The notes under the pieces were generated by a model. It saw only the letters and a list, made by a program, of their open reading frames with translations, had not been told where the DNA came from and ran no database searches. Shown here in pieces: positions 1 to 14,596 of a stretch of 64,000 nt of DNA. Made by a program: the position numbers and the translations under genes. Position 1 is the stretch's first letter, and every line of letters begins with the position of its first letter. The DNA is from Strongylocentrotus purpuratus (lineage: Eukaryota; Echinodermata; Echinoidea; Camarodonta; Strongylocentrotidae), in contig NW_022145612.1 in assembly GCF_000002235.5 (NCBI RefSeq), positions 17,228,809 to 17,292,808 on the forward strand. The letters are read 5' to 3'.

Positions 1-564
1 ACCATATCTGTCCACAGGATTTTCACTAACATACAATCAAACCGGTCTTAGTAGCCCTCTCTGTAAATGCCACTTGTCTAAAAGTGACCATGTATTTTGT
101 CTCCCCTGAGGATGAGAAACAAATGTGTGTTGTAGAACCTGTCTAGAAAAGCCACCTGTCTACTGTGGCAACTTTCTCTCTTTCCCTTGGATGGCCTCAA
201 TAGAAAAGTTTGACTGTATCCCTTTTGTTTCAATCCAACACTCTGATTTTACAGAAACAAATAAGATTTACTTGTAAGTCTTTCAAGCTTAAAACATCAT
301 TCAAATGATTAAAAGGGCCACATATATTCCAAAATACACCACATTATTTGCTATTTCTAAACTCAGGAATGGATAGATCTTGTCAACGATAGACATCAAG
401 AGAAAAATTAAGAGAAAAAAGAAATACTTCACAATAGTGCACTAAATTCATAGGTCACTATATCAAATCAACTACCTGGACTAGATCATAAGCTAGAAGG
501 TACTCAAGAGTTAATGAAAAACTATGAACACAGCTCCACATAAAATAACATTAATTAGACTCAC
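1..564. other. TXNL1 downstream intron, no exon seen
   Basis: This stretch lies beyond the last visible TXNL1 exon (minus strand). The roughly 70 C-terminal residues still needed to finish the protein were looked for in reverse complement and not found, so this is probably intron and the last exon or exons lie off the left edge. A purine-rich patch sits near 390-430. Nothing else was recognised. Confidence 0.5.
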
Positions 565-1549
565 GTAAGCTCTTGTACAGCCTCCATCCGCTCTGCTGCA
601 TCAAAGCTTAACGTTTGAGGCTGGTTGATGAACAGTTTAATGACCTTTGGCCCATTTTTGGTTGGACCCAAAACTTTCAAGGAATGGAGTTTCATATTTT
701 GCTGGAAGGACATCGTAATTATGAGCTGCAAATATAAATAACAACAACAGTGGTGAGTTATCGTTTATTTGGTGCAGGGAAATGAAGAAAAGAAAGACGT
801 ACCCGGTAACCGAGTCGGAAAATGACTGTATCATTTCATCTAGACCACAAGCTGGAAAAACAGGAACATGTACTAACGTTCAACCTACATATGCACTGAG
901 TTTGAGATGGTACACACTGGAGTAAGTGTTTGTAAGAAAAGACCTATCATATCATGAATATACTTTACAGGTACAATTTCTGAATTGTATGTCCAATTTG
1001 GACCTTTATTATTTCATTGTTGGCAATCTTATATGATGGACTTGATCCGGAAAATAGTGAAAACTTTGGTCTATGTATTTTATGCTCAATTTGACATTTC
1101 TTGTTTAGAAGTAACCAATTTCTCATGATCAGCTTGGCCAGGTAAATACTTCAAAGTTATTCCTAAAATAAGGAATGTCTATGGAGGACATAAAAGAAGC
1201 AATTTCAGTATAACATGAGATTGTTACAATATGAAATGGATTTCTCAAAGCTATGAATTAGGAATTTACTTTGACAAGACATATTTCAAGTAGGTTATTT
1301 GCCATTTGACTATTAAAGAGGCAATCAAATTCAGTTCTCAGACAAGGTTCATTTTTGCAATATGTTTGAAAACTTCATCATATCAATTCATTTTAACTCA
1401 AGTTCACCTTTTTAATTTCAATAATGGTAGGTTTTAGGTGATATTATTATCAGTAAAGGTAATAGTATCATATGCAATTGACTATTATGAGCAGTCTTTA
1501 ATCCTAAAACCCTAATTCCAACCCCATTTTTTTTTTTTTTTTTGTGGCT

Positions 1550-1587
<38 letters not shown>

Positions 1588-4500
1588 ATCCATGGTTTCC
1601 AAAGGGCAATTGCCAAAACAACATCTTATCATACAACTGGCAACTAGCTTCAGCCTACCAATACCAATATACAAGGAAGGTGTCTGAACCATAGACATAC
1701 ACATTGTTGTAGGTAAATTCCTTTTGGATGTGTCACAGCCTAATTCTCAATAATAGAGACCATCCTGATGGACTTGATCATTGACCCAGAAGCCTTTCTT
1801 TAGAAGTTGGGTTATCAGAGAGCTACCAACTCCTCCCAATACTGCTAATAGAAATAATAACATGACCAAAAACCCACCATTATCTTTATAATTCAAAGTC
1901 TGAGTCAAAATTCATAAATAAATCATCCTACGCACCTGCTCATCACAGTCTGATTCTAAGTAACTATCTCCTTTCTTGAGGCATGCTTCCAGGCGATGAT
2001 CATCACTCTCATTGAGGCACTCTGTTTGTTGTTTATCTATCATGCCATTTAGCTCAATCTGTTGAAAGATTAATATTGGTAATAGTAACAATAAGGACAA
2101 AGACAACAACAACACCAATAACACTCTCATTCAGGCACTCTGTTTGTAGTTTATCTGTCACATTTTTTTAAAGCTCAATCTGATAAAAGATTAATAGTTA
2201 TATTGGTAATAATGATAATAGTAAAAACTGTAAGGCCAAAGACAACAACAACAACAAAGAACGTAATAATAACTGTTACATATATTGCATCTTACCACTT
2301 ATCAGAACTGTAAAGCCACAAACTTTCATAATTTGTACACAAGAGCCATTTTCACAGCAAGAAACTTGTGAAAATTGTCAAAAGTCCTTGTAATGACGGC
2401 TGTAATTCAATTATTTTGTGGCATGAAGTATAATTAATTCTCTTTATTTAGTATTCTATAACAAAATGATTAAACAAATTATCTCAAGGAAAATTGATTC
2501 CATACTTATTCATTTAGGTACCTAACTATGTTCTCCTGACGAACTCTACCCACTAAACCCAGACTAGAGTCAGAATGCTTTAAATGATGAACACCGGTCA
2601 GTGTGTTTTGAGTCCCTATGATTGCCTTCACCCAAAGGGTGAGTGAATTTTCAAAGATACTCACATATCCTGGTACTCCCGATCCTTCTTCATCATCATC
2701 ATCCCCACTGACATAGTGTTGTTTGATCTTCTGTGTCAGCCCTGGTGCATTCGCTCCTTTCACATCATCGATCTTAACCCCACCCTTCAGGAAGATGAAT
2801 GTTGGCATGGAGGTGACGTTGTACTTCTGTGCAGTTTGCTGTATGTAATACATATGAAATACATGTTTATTTAAATTTGGTCATTCTATTACTTTACATC
2901 CTGGTGTGGTATTCTTAAAAAGGTGTCATTGTTTGTTAGTAAAATAATTAAAAGTGTCATAAACATGTGTCCCAATTTGGATCTTCATCCTAGTGTCAAC
3001 AAGAGGTAAATAAGTGTTTAACTTTAAATGCCTACTTCTAAGGTATATTTCCTCGGTATATATATATAACAGAACATACTTTACAATGTAGCCATCCATT
3101 CATATTTCAGGGGAAATATTGAGGGTCGAAACAAAAAAGTGTTTGTAAAGCCTCGTTCAGTTATGACACAGCAAAACTGCAGAGTTGTGATGAAAAAGTG
3201 TTCTACACTTCACAATCCTGTATGTCATACCACAGAGGTAGGACCCTTGTTGCATCCGATTAACATTAATTTTACACGCTAAAAAACCCCTTGGCATTGG
3301 TTTGCCGAGTCAATAAAGGGATCCAGTAACTTTGCCTCAGATTCTGAAACAAAATCCTGGATTTAGCTCATGCTGCAATGATAATTATAAACCTTTAGGT
3401 CAGTCAGGAACCCCATGACTTTTACAAACAGGTGAAGCCGATCGCCTGTCTGATTATCAAGATATTTATGATTGGAATTACAAATTTTGAAAACCGTTTG
3501 CCAAACGGTTTTCATAACACTACAGTCTATTGGGGAAAACGAGTATGGTAAAACCAGTCACTCAAAGATTTTTACTTTTTTGAGGCACTTCTTGACCATT
3601 TTGAAGTGCGATTTTTTTTTAGGGCTTCAGTATTAGACCATATCACAGACACTGATACCACGTAGGGCCGTGCATCTCAGATTTAACATTGTTAAACAAT
3701 GCGTTTAAGTCTAATTTTGGGGGCAGGAATTGTTGGTCATGGAACGGAAGGGATTTAATGTTTACGTGCAAGAACATCATGTTCATGGTTCTGAATACAA
3801 AACAATTCTGACATTGGTACCTACCTTACACACATCGACATCCACCTTAAGGAATACTGCATTGGGATGAGCAGTAGCCAATTGGGCAAAGACAGGAGCT
3901 ATGGTACGACAAGGTTGACACCTGGATGATAGAAGAGAATGGGAAACATCAGTTATCTGGCTTGATTGGTTAATACTCATTCAAGAGTGCTAGTCGCACA
4001 TGTAGGCGTCCCGGCATCTTTTGAACTGAATGGGAAAGATGCTTGCGTGTGTTGCCTGCTCTGTCTGCACAGTGGTGGGTTCATGTGCTTTTAAAGACCA
4101 TTTGCCTTCTCAAATTGTTGAAAGGTTCTTCTTCTAGGAATAATACGAGATAAAACAACTACATGTGTAGCACCTTTGTGACAAAGGAGCTTTCCAGCTA
4201 GGATCTCTTCAATTCGACACCCACTGCGTTAGTTTTTTATTCTTCCACAGAGCCTCCCAGTGTAGCTCTGTCTATAGAGTTAGAGTTATTGACCAATAGG
4301 TCTAGAGGTAAATATGGGAGATCTATTGTCAGAGATTTTTGTCAAGATTTCTGGTAGCCTCTTATTTCTCTCATTTAAGATACCAATATTCTTTGTTCAC
4401 ATTTACTGCAAAAGGAATACCTGTCATTGGCTCAATCTATTAATCAAACTCCTCATGAAAAATAGCACTTCTGACCATCAAACTTATCAAATTCTGAGTC

Positions 4501-5015
4501 TGCTTTTATAACACTTTTTTGTTATGATCCACACACAAAACAAATGGTCTACTGAACTAGCGCCATTATTTTTTTATCAATTAGATCTAGATCTATACTA
4601 GACTAGATCCAACAGTTAAATCTATCATAACATTAGATCCCCCGGCCCCCCCATTTAATTTATTGACTGTTTATCAATCATATCATTTGAAAGTATCATT
4701 TCTAGGGATCTACAGCAGGTTTTTACAAATTATTGCGTGAATGAACTGCAGAACAGTGTTGTCTTTTTTTAATGCGCAGCCAGGATAGTAATGCTGGTAT
4801 GTATAGATCTAGCTAGATCTAGTCTATGTGTGGAAATCCAACCAAGCAAACAAACATGCCACAGAAAAGACACAAAAATGCACGTATGGGACCATTATCA
4901 AATTTACAATGACTCACCATGACGCGTTGAAATCAACGACGACCAGCTTTTGTCCGGCACTATCAAGTTTGGGTTTGAACTGTGAGTCTTCTGAAATAGT
5001 ATGAAGATTTGCCAT
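565..5015 (-). CDS. TXNL1: thioredoxin-like protein 1 (5 exons, 3' part off window)
   Basis: TXNL1 is a cytosolic/nuclear thioredoxin-fold protein that binds the 26S proteasome through a C-terminal PITH domain (known of the family). Exons on the minus strand: 4918-5015, 3825-3921, 2665-2838, 1936-2058 and 565-725, all with GT donors and AG acceptors and joining in frame (653 nt, about 217 residues). Residues 1-105 form the thioredoxin domain. The redox centre WCQPC is split by intron 1: W33 is completed across the junction, then C34-Q-P-C37. The cis-proline segment follows as [11 protein letters not shown]. After an acidic linker ([10 protein letters not shown]) the PITH domain begins, with the family-typical ECLNESD and LESDCDEQ. 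Exon 5 gives [10 protein letters not shown] and ends VQELT at a gtgagt donor (564-559). The human protein has about 289 residues, so about 70 are missing here. ATG 5015 gives the expected family start ([10 protein letters not shown]). Confidence 0.93.
1545..1590. repeat. poly(G) tract in TXNL1 intron 4
   Basis: A run of T is followed by more than 30 consecutive G. Open frames reading poly-proline across it are artefacts of the homopolymer. Such runs could form G-quadruplexes and their length is unreliable in assemblies. Confidence 0.8.
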
Positions 5016-5723
5016 CTTAAAATTGGTCTGCTGCTGACAAATTCGAAAAGGTTGAAGTTTCAAGAGTACAGAATTTTCTTCAATTTTGCTGTGTAGTTCA
5101 CGTATTCGCTGGTCCTCTGCATTATCACCAGATTTAGAACGTGCGCTACTTGTTACGCTGGAATAATAGATCGGCGGAATTAAGGATCAGCGAAGAAAAA
5201 AAAAAGGCACCCCTCGTACTCGCCCCCCCCCCCCCAAAAAAAGGGAGGGGGAGCCGTGCAAACATGCCAACCGCGTCAATATTTTGTTTCTTTATGTTGA
5301 ATTTCCCCCTCCCCCCTTCCTTGCTGGAGTCATACTGATGTACCCCTCCCAAATGATAGGCCTATAGCTCCTATATAATTATGGCGTAGCAGCTAGCTAG
5401 GCTAGGGGTCAAGTCATTGAGGGGGCGTCAGAATCTTGTAAGGGGGGGCACTAGATGGATGAAATACAAGAGAACAATATACTATCGACTTCGGGGAGAG
5501 TTTATGGGAGGGTTAAGTCATCAATCATCTTCTTTCCTACAGTGAAACTATAGCAACCACTCACTTGTCTTGTCATTAATTGAAACGCGTACTGAAAGAA
5601 CTTGTATATTCAGATCACCCGCCTATAAAGACCACTTTCCCTGTATCCCTTCGGCCGTCTCTATATGCAGGTTTCTGCACTGTAGGCATACTTGCTAAGC
5701 GAGTTCACGACTCTTTCTGTTAC

Positions 5724-5768
<45 letters not shown>

Positions 5769-6120
5769 TCATTTTTGTCTCTCATCCTCGATCATTTTCT
5801 TTTCTTTTTCATCATCCGGCACGTACGTTCCCCCGTCCTCCCCGCCTCCAGTTGCTACCAAACAACCCAATGTCAAATAGCCTTGGTGATCATAAGCTTG
5901 TCAGTATCCTAAGAATCAGGTCGATCGTCATCGTAATTAACATCACGAGCTCGGTGTAGGAGTGTAAACAACCATACACGTTGGTCATCCGTGTTAGATG
6001 TGGAGTTGCAGTTGTGAACATTCAATTCGAAAGTGAACAGAGACCTTCGAATTTGACGTGGGGGACTCCGCATGCATACATTGAAATAAATATCTGTATT
6101 CGAGATATTTTGATGAGAAT
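5016..6120. promoter_or_regulatory. intergenic region between divergent TXNL1 and lectin genes
   Basis: About 1.1 kb separates the two divergent start codons, so both 5' UTRs and core promoters should lie here. Visible features are poly(C)/poly(A) runs near 5222-5245, a (CT)n microsatellite at about 5735-5772, and a TATA-like CTATAAAG near 5622 on the plus strand. That box is about 500 bp from the lectin ATG, too far for a core promoter unless there is an unseen 5' UTR. Transcription starts cannot be fixed from sequence alone. Confidence 0.4.
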
Positions 6121-6767
6121 ATGAAGACTGTTTATCTTGTTGTATTCATCTGTATCAACACGGCTTGTAAGTATTTCATTTATTACTACTAAATCAAATT
6201 GCAAAATAAATGTTAGCCTACATTGACATGAACATCGAAGCTATTTGCTAATTTGTGTTTGGAATGCGACGTGTTTAACTATCCAATATTAGAGATAAGA
6301 AAACAGGTTCTACAATGACCGTGTGTGTGTGTTGGGAATACGATTTTCTAATGCTCAGAATAAAAAGAAATCATTTAAAAAAAGAAAAGAACAATAAAGA
6401 AATAGGCGGGGAGTGAACACTTTAATTGAATTCTCAGCAATGGATCAATATTGTTTGGCTTCAATTAAGAATTTCTAGAACAAAGGAAAATATTAGATTA
6501 GAGAAGGAGCACGGTTATGCTTTGAAAAATAACGCTATTCAAGTTTGAAAAAGGGATTCTTAGGAGTTACTTTCAGGACTTAATTCCAAAGGGCAAATTT
6601 CGTGAGATAGGCAGAACAAATAAATAGGGCACTTTTAAAATGGAAAGTGCATTACTCAGAATCGAAATGGAGCTCTTATCAGAAGTAAAAAGGGGGCACT
6701 TTGGAGGTTCTTGAAAAGTATAGGGGCACTTGTGTCCCTGCCCCCTAAACACCACCTCTGGTGAAAC

Positions 6768-6811
<44 letters not shown>

Positions 6812-9800
6812 ATTGTTATTGTTATTGTTGCTATTCAGAAACTCCCAGAAGTAGATTAGCAATCTCACTGTCCAGCCAAATACTTGTTGAAAAACTCATT
6901 TCATTTAAAAATTTCCAACTCTATATTAATATTGTCTTGTGAACTTTAGAAACACGAAGTTACTAAAAATCGGTATTGTCACAAACACGAATGCAGTGGG
7001 GTTACTCCATAATTATGTGATTAAAAATATTGGCAAAGGGAACGCAAATCCAAAGAAGGAAAAAGTCCCCCCCCCCCCCCCCTCCCCCACTGCCCATGAA
7101 AAAAACCTAAAACATTATTCGCTCTTTAGAGTACTATTCCTTAGGAATGTAGGCCTTCGCGGTTTTTAATAAAACCGTCTGAAGTTCTGGATATGCGTTT
7201 CAGTGCAAATACATCAGGATTATTTTGGAGATGAATAAGCCTACACTAAAAGAATAAAATAAAGTCACTATGCGAGACCGCTGCGACGTTTTATTTACAC
7301 TGCGAATCTGATTTCCCATGAGAATACGCTTTTGCGAGGACTCCCGATTTAACCAATCAACTTGATAGCTAATGCAGCGAATAATTACTGTATCGTCATG
7401 CTGGCTGAAGGTGAAAATGTATTGTCATAATTATGATAACAAATGAACCACTTTGCGATTTAGTAAAATTAAAAAATTTAAATTTAAAAGCAATCGCCTT
7501 TATACAACGGATCTAAAAGTTGATGCCTTCGATATTCAATCTAACCCGACCTCATATTCAGTTATTCAACTTGAAAATAATATGCAAGTATTGTATTGTT
7601 AGACCGACGCTACGACTACATTATTACAAGTATGATTTAATCATTTTCTGATAAAGTAACACTGAAAATTGCAGGTAGTCATATTGAAAAAACAGATAAG
7701 ACATAAGTCAAATGCTTTCATCAATTAGTTTGGTTTCTGATGAATATTTTGCTCTCTCATTGTTTTCTCGCATCAAGTATATGCCCTTTGATGATATTAT
7801 TCAATTCGCATTTCTTTAAATCGATAGCTTTTGATAATTTATGCATACAAGATTATTTCAATGGAATTAATCCATTGATTGATCACCATTGCCAATGGCG
7901 TAGCCATGGGGGGTGGTATAGGGAGAACTTAATCCCAATAAAACGGTTAAATGCAACTAGAGAAAAAGTGAGAACAGTAAGGGGAAAAGGATGATATATG
8001 AAAGACGCCTGGGCGACCTCCCAAACCCTCCATCTGATCAGTAGCCATCTTAATTCCCATTTTATATTCGAGGAAGACAGGTGTGCCCCCACTCGTTCCG
8101 GTAACCCCCTCAATGACTGGATTCACGCTATACGCAGCTGGACTGATGGTTGCTTTATTTGGAACCCAGTATTTTTTAATGAGTGTCCTTTCTAAATTGT
8201 ACCAGAGCCGGCGTTCCCACTTTTTCAAATACGATGATGAACAGCATTTTGTATGGCGCCATATAACATTCAAAGGCGCGAAATACCCCCCAAATGACCC
8301 CTTTTTAATTCTTTTTACCTCTTATAAGTGCCCCTATTCAAATCTGATATGCGCCCCATTTACTTCAAAATAAGTGCATATTTCCCCTTTTACCTATATT
8401 TCCCATTGTCACTTACAAAGTGTGCACCGTACGTGCTAGGACATGATATATATTTTTTTTCATCCCTCATCTCCCCCATAACAATGGAATCCCCGTAGCC
8501 TCCTTAAAGGTAATACAAAGTTTTGGGAAATTTTGAAAATTGGGTGGATAGTGATTCTTTACAATTTTGATATATTTGGATGCCCCTGTGGATGTATTAT
8601 AAGCACTAGAAAATTTAGCCCCTAAAACTCTCCTACTTTCGAGAAAATTGAATATAAAAATTTTCAAATAGCGCCTACGGCTGTTCAATGGTAGCTACGA
8701 CAATGAAAATCTCACTTTTATGTAGTTGTGATATATAATTTTCAAACGGGAATAGCTAATCGGTCGATTTTATTCAATAAACATTGTTTTATAGCTTAAT
8801 TTATAACTTGACCTTGAGAGCGAGCTATACAACATAAAGAGTTTATTATTTACCGCAATTCGCATGCTCCACCCGCTTGTACTTTTTAGTTTCCCAGTAA
8901 ATAACATATTAAAGGTCTTCTTCATTCTTTCATTTTTGAGATTGTAATAATAATAATAATTGGTGATTGCATCTAAATAGTATGATCTAATCAGTCACAA
9001 TCAGATGGTGACATTGCGACCTCACAAATCTTTAAATTTGTCAATCTTCAGGAAATCACTACAACTGCAAAGTATTATACTGCAGCAGGATGTTCGACAA
9101 CAGAAAGATATAGGTTACAAAATCATCCTGATAATGTTTTAATTACAATGTAGGGATATTGTAATATTATAAAATACCAATGTCTAAACATTGTATTTTT
9201 TCACCTTGAGGTTATCCGGCCTTTGTGGAGTCCTTGTACCAAAGTAAATATTTGATGATAATAGCGCAACCACTTATCCATCATGTTCTTAATTTAGAGC
9301 GGTTAAAGCTTGTGCGAAGGAAGTCTATGTTTTTCATCAAAAACTAATTACACTAAATAATTAATTGTCATAATTAAACCACTAATATGAATAGAGGATT
9401 TGTCAGTACTAAATGACTGATCACAAACATTAGGTTGATGAGTTGTGTAGACTATTTATCGACGGAATTAATTGAACTAGTTTATGATAAAAGATTGAAA
9501 TTGCCACCACCAACACTGACTCAAAGACTCAAAATATAACTTGATCTATACAATATTATATTGTGCCCTCTCATGCATAACTAATGCGCATTATTTTCTG
9601 CTCCCTCGTCTTCTTCTCAACCCCACATGCAGCTCATCCTTTTTATTATTTTCTGTACCCCCGATCTCTCACTCCTTTTTGGCATTGCCTATTTTTTTGT
9701 ATTGTGACCTTAATCTCAGACTTGTTGTCCCGTTCTCGTTTCTGTTGGCATCTCTCTTTTTATCTCATATTTCTAGTTCCTTTTTGTAGTTACGAATTTG

Positions 9801-11384
9801 ATAATCTAATTACTCATTATTCCTAACTATCATTTAAGAGGTCCATATTAATTATTGTATATAAGCATCGCTTTTTAGTGGACCCCTCTGTTTCCAATAT
9901 CTATTCCATAATATTGTTGTAAATGATTATAATTGATTTGTAAAGTTTTGTTGCGAAACAGAAATAAAATTGAATTGAATTGAACACCCCCAACCGCCAC
10001 CATCACAATCAATAACGACATGACGGTATACAGCAAAAATATTCAAAGTATATACCCTAATGATGAAAATAATGTTGACTTTGATGTTTTCTTCATATTT
10101 TATAAAATAATAAAAGAATGCTAATAACAAATTTGACAATTATGCTTAGATAATTTGACATCGTATATTATTCGCTACTAATTATGAAGGGCAAGGTAAT
10201 TTCGCTGTATACACCCAAAGCCAATCATGACGTCTTGTGTTTTGGCGGCGGGCGGCGGACGTTACGGGGTGGGGGATATAGTAGTGGTTTGTTCCCCCCA
10301 ACGCATAGGCCTAAGATGTGGGGGTTAGGAGTCTGCAGCCCCGTGGGGTTGATAATTTTTCGATTTTCGGGCAACCACTCTTTCATAATTCGAGCAGCAA
10401 GGTGCCTAAATTGTTTCATGTTCAGACAGGAAATGCCCGAATATGTGATGTCTCACACTAAATACTACAAAAAAGAGTGTCAACAGTTTTGCGCTCGCTT
10501 TGCTCGCGGGCGGAAAATTTAGAAACTGGAGATTTATTATTCAGGCAAAAGGTCTCAACCCCTCGCGATAATATCCCCCTATGGTTTCCACACAGCCATT
10601 CCCCCAAATGGCAACCTGCTGACATGTATCTCTTTCTTCTGCTCGCCAGAGATTTTTAACAAACACTATAACGCTTACCCAACATTAGAGAAACCGACAT
10701 TTTTGTGTGCTTGTCCGATATTTTAAAGTTCAGTGCCCCTAATTATAAAAAAGCACTGACGCCGCCCCTATTTATTTTTACCTGGACGCCATTGTCCGAA
10801 ATGGAACGTTCTTCTCGCTTTGACAGTACGATTATGAATAACAACGCCAAGATCAGCCTTGACCGACTAGAAAAAGCCTGAAGATGAATTCAACGAACGG
10901 GGTTGTTACAAGCAATTATTTCGATGATATTCGAGCTATTGAAGATGACGCTGACGGACAATGGCTGAATGACTGAGGGAGCGAAGGTTGTTGTCATATC
11001 TTCTTTGTAAGAGTGGAGATGTTAATTAGAACTTTACGGGATTTATTATTTTCTGATCGCCTATCATAGAGAAAAAATGACAACTACATCATTAAGTTGC
11101 TTGAATGATCGCTGTGGTCAGATACGTAAAGCAGTCCTCTTCTCCCAATCACCACGACCGCCTTCAGAGGCACAATTTGGGTATTAAGATAATTTTATTA
11201 AATAAGATGAAAATATAAGATGACAATATGATAATAGGATGGAGTCACTAAGGAAAGGGAGAGGGTCAGAATATTGAAAGAGATATAGAGTTACATACAT
11301 AAATACATAGATAACATAGATAGATGAATACATAGAGAGGGAGAGAGGGTGATACTATACGTGCATATATTATATACATTATAT

Positions 11385-11466
<82 letters not shown>

Positions 11467-14400
11467 AATGAAAATCTGAATGCCAGATTAATTTTGTAGG
11501 GACGTGTCACATGCCCCCTTTCTTCTCTTTGAAGCTTGGTTTATACTAGTAACTGTATATAGACCAAATGAATAGCTTACAATATTAACCGAGGTAAAAA
11601 AAAAAGAGGAACCAAAGTCCACTCCAGCCCCCCATTAAAATATCCAGCAGAGCCCCTGCAAACGTGCGTGTTCACAATTTGGTGTAAATATAAAGTGATA
11701 TTTATTATGTAGTCATGATCGCAAACGATTTCAAGAAATCAACTTTAAGGCAATTTCAATGCCTATATAAATCATTTTCGGACTGATACAGCATGTCATT
11801 GTCATGTTGCATATTTCACTATAGGTGACGTACAGGGCTATTGGAATTGCCTTATATAGGTTGATGTTGTGAGTCTTTGCGATTATTACTTTTAAGATAT
11901 TGCTTTTTTGAGATAGCGAAATAACTTTAAGCGTACAGGGCTATTGAAATTGGAAATTGCCTTATGCAGTATAGGTTGATGTTGTGAGTCTTTGCGATTA
12001 TTACTTTTAAGATATTGCTTTCTTGAGATAGAAAAAGAAATTTAAGTTGTCGTCATTATTATGTTTGTCTCATTAATTAGTTGCCTCGACGTGCGTCTAC
12101 GAGCCGCCTAAATGCACCCCACCAACCACCGTCGAACTGGAGGATGGGTCTTCAGTCTATCTGGTCCATAAATGGGTCCAGGGTCCTAGAACTAATACAT
12201 TCACGTCTACCCTCTGCAAGAGACCCATTCAAAGTGGCTTCTACACCTGCAGGCGACCTGGTAAGTACGTGTTGTAGTCTCAGGGGCAACGTAATGGGGT
12301 CGGTGGGGGGGGGGGGTGCTTTTGTTCTCTGCAATTTTCCGAACCTATACCCCGCCCCGACATTTCAAAAAAATTTAAAATTTTGTTTTAAAGGCGTTTT
12401 ACCCGATTCTGTTTCCCTTACGAAGTTGCTAATTCCTTATCATACACGGAACGACTGTCTCGCCTTAACATGCCCCCTCTGTATAACAGACTTGTGTACC
12501 TATCAATGTCATTTGTAATTAAGAGCTTACACAGAATTTATGACATGCCTGAATATATGCTACCAGTCCCAAGTCATAGAAGAATCCATACACTTGTTTT
12601 CAATCATGAATTAGCAAGATGCAATAGCTTGAGATTTTCTTGTTTTTATGTTTTTCCCAGATTTTGGGAACACCTCTCTGAGGAAGACAGAGACTTGTGT
12701 CTTGGTACCAATGTCCTTCCTTTTCTGAATGTGCTCCGAAAGTTCCTATTTGAATTGCCTCCCCTTGTAGAAGCATACTAGCTTGCTTTTTTTTTTTTTT
12801 TTCCCCTTCTTCTTTTCTTCTCTATCATAGAATAACTCACACTTTGATATGTATTATTGATTTATTAATGCGTATCTTGTTATTATTATGTTCTTATTTA
12901 ATGTACTTTCTCTATCAATGTGTCCTATCACATCCTTCTCACTATGACTGTATAAACAGACAGTTTTCTGCATTTTGATATGTTTTATTGATTTCTTAAT
13001 GCATATGTTGTTATTATTAAGTTCTTATTTAATGTACTTCCTCTATCAATGTGTTCTATCACATTCTTCTCACTTTGATTACTATGTATTTTAAATTTGT
13101 CTATAAATCGATAATAATGTCTCCCAATTTGGATAACTTTCAATCATCAATAATAATTTACCATAATTTGGATAACTTCAAATCAAATCAACTCAAATTC
13201 ATAATGTTATACAGTTTTGCTAACTTCCAATATTACCGTATCCACATGACTGTATAAACAGACAATTTTCTGCATTTATCATACATGCATAGTTTGAACA
13301 GCTCTTTTTCGAATCCTTCTTTAAAATAATCCTAACAGTATTTGATCTACATGTATATTACCGTTAGTTTTAGTTACACATTCATTTATAAATTATGTTG
13401 ACCTTATCTTTATATTTTGTTTTATGTATGCACCAGCCAATGTGGAGAGCCTCTCGACAGAATTTTTTAAATTCTTTTAGGTGATCCTCAGGCATTGGCT
13501 GGTGCTAAATATCATTATGTTTACAGTATGTTCTATCATTTGTTAACCTTGTGATGTTTTGTATGTTATCATCTTGCCTGGAAATGAAATAAATAAATAA
13601 AAAAATAAAATAAATTTAGCTAGTCAGATATTGTGGATAACGCTTCAGAACAGCGTAAAACTTATGTGTTTTGTTTGCATGCCAGATATTTTTTTAAAGA
13701 CCTGTGACCTTTCTGACAAATATTCAAGAGCCGTCCATTATTAGTCTAATACTGTCGGGCCTTTTTTATTCTTCTTATTTCTGTAGGCCAGAATTAATAA
13801 TTTTTGAATGTTGACTTTATGTTGAATTTAAAATCAATGAACCATATCATGAACCATAATCGTAAAATTAGGACATAATATTATGTTACACTTAAACACT
13901 GGCAAGGTGCGATTCAGGTAAGCATCTATTCATAAATCTTCGAAATAACATAACGAAAGCTCATATTTGTGACAGTTAAAAATTGAAAAAGGGAATATCA
14001 AAATAAATTATATGATTATAGGATAGAGATGATATCCAGACGAAACTGTTTTTGTTAGTTTGCTTACCCTGCATAAGATTTTGATAACAACCTCCTTTCT
14101 TGCCCTGTCTGGTATCTGAAGTTTGAAATGTTTTCCTCTCTTATTCTGTATGTATTATTCACATGCACTTGCACTCCCCATGAAATTGCGTTTTTATTGT
14201 ACCATGTGCATGCTATCCGACCCGTACAATATTTTCCATTGAATTGCTATCATAGTATGACATCATTATCCATACGTGCATCATGTCCATTGTTTAGCCT
14301 TGCTTTGTTGATTCCCACTGTTCTTTGTACGTCATTACATTTACATGACGTTTATATTGCGTTCATTATAACCCGATGAATATGTTATTTCCCTTTTATC

Positions 14401-14564
14401 ATTATTGTATTATTACTTATTCGGCAAAGACAAACAAAATACAACAGTAAATACAAAATAGATTTTTTTTTTTTTTTAAATCGAAAGCAAGTGTATGTGG
14501 GTGTGATGATCAAAGGAGAGAAGGCAAAGAAAGAAAGAAAGAGTGGGGGAGAGAGAGAGAGAGT

Positions 14565-14596
<32 letters not shown>

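Larger units (their letters stand above)
6167..12080. other. lectin intron 1 (5.9 kb)
   Basis: No exon could be supported here. The intron carries the TTG microsatellite, GTGCCCC-type stripe repeats, a poly(C) run near 7069-7082, a LINE-like 3' tail at 9540-9990, a GA microsatellite and a tandem duplication, each listed separately. Short open frames at 7740-8373 and 10184-10659 show no recognisable domain. Confidence 0.5.

Noticed and set aside
1..564. Last TXNL1 exon
   Set aside because: No reverse-complement frame matches the expected C-terminal PITH residues; the exon is presumably beyond the window edge.
6656..6942. Poly-Asn and poly-Cys proteins
   Set aside because: Translations of the TTG microsatellite.
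12081..12518. 145-codon frame starting at 12081 as a gene
   Set aside because: The supported coding frame of 12081-12260 is a different one that ends at a gtaagt donor and joins the lectin exons; the longer frame has no recognisable domain.
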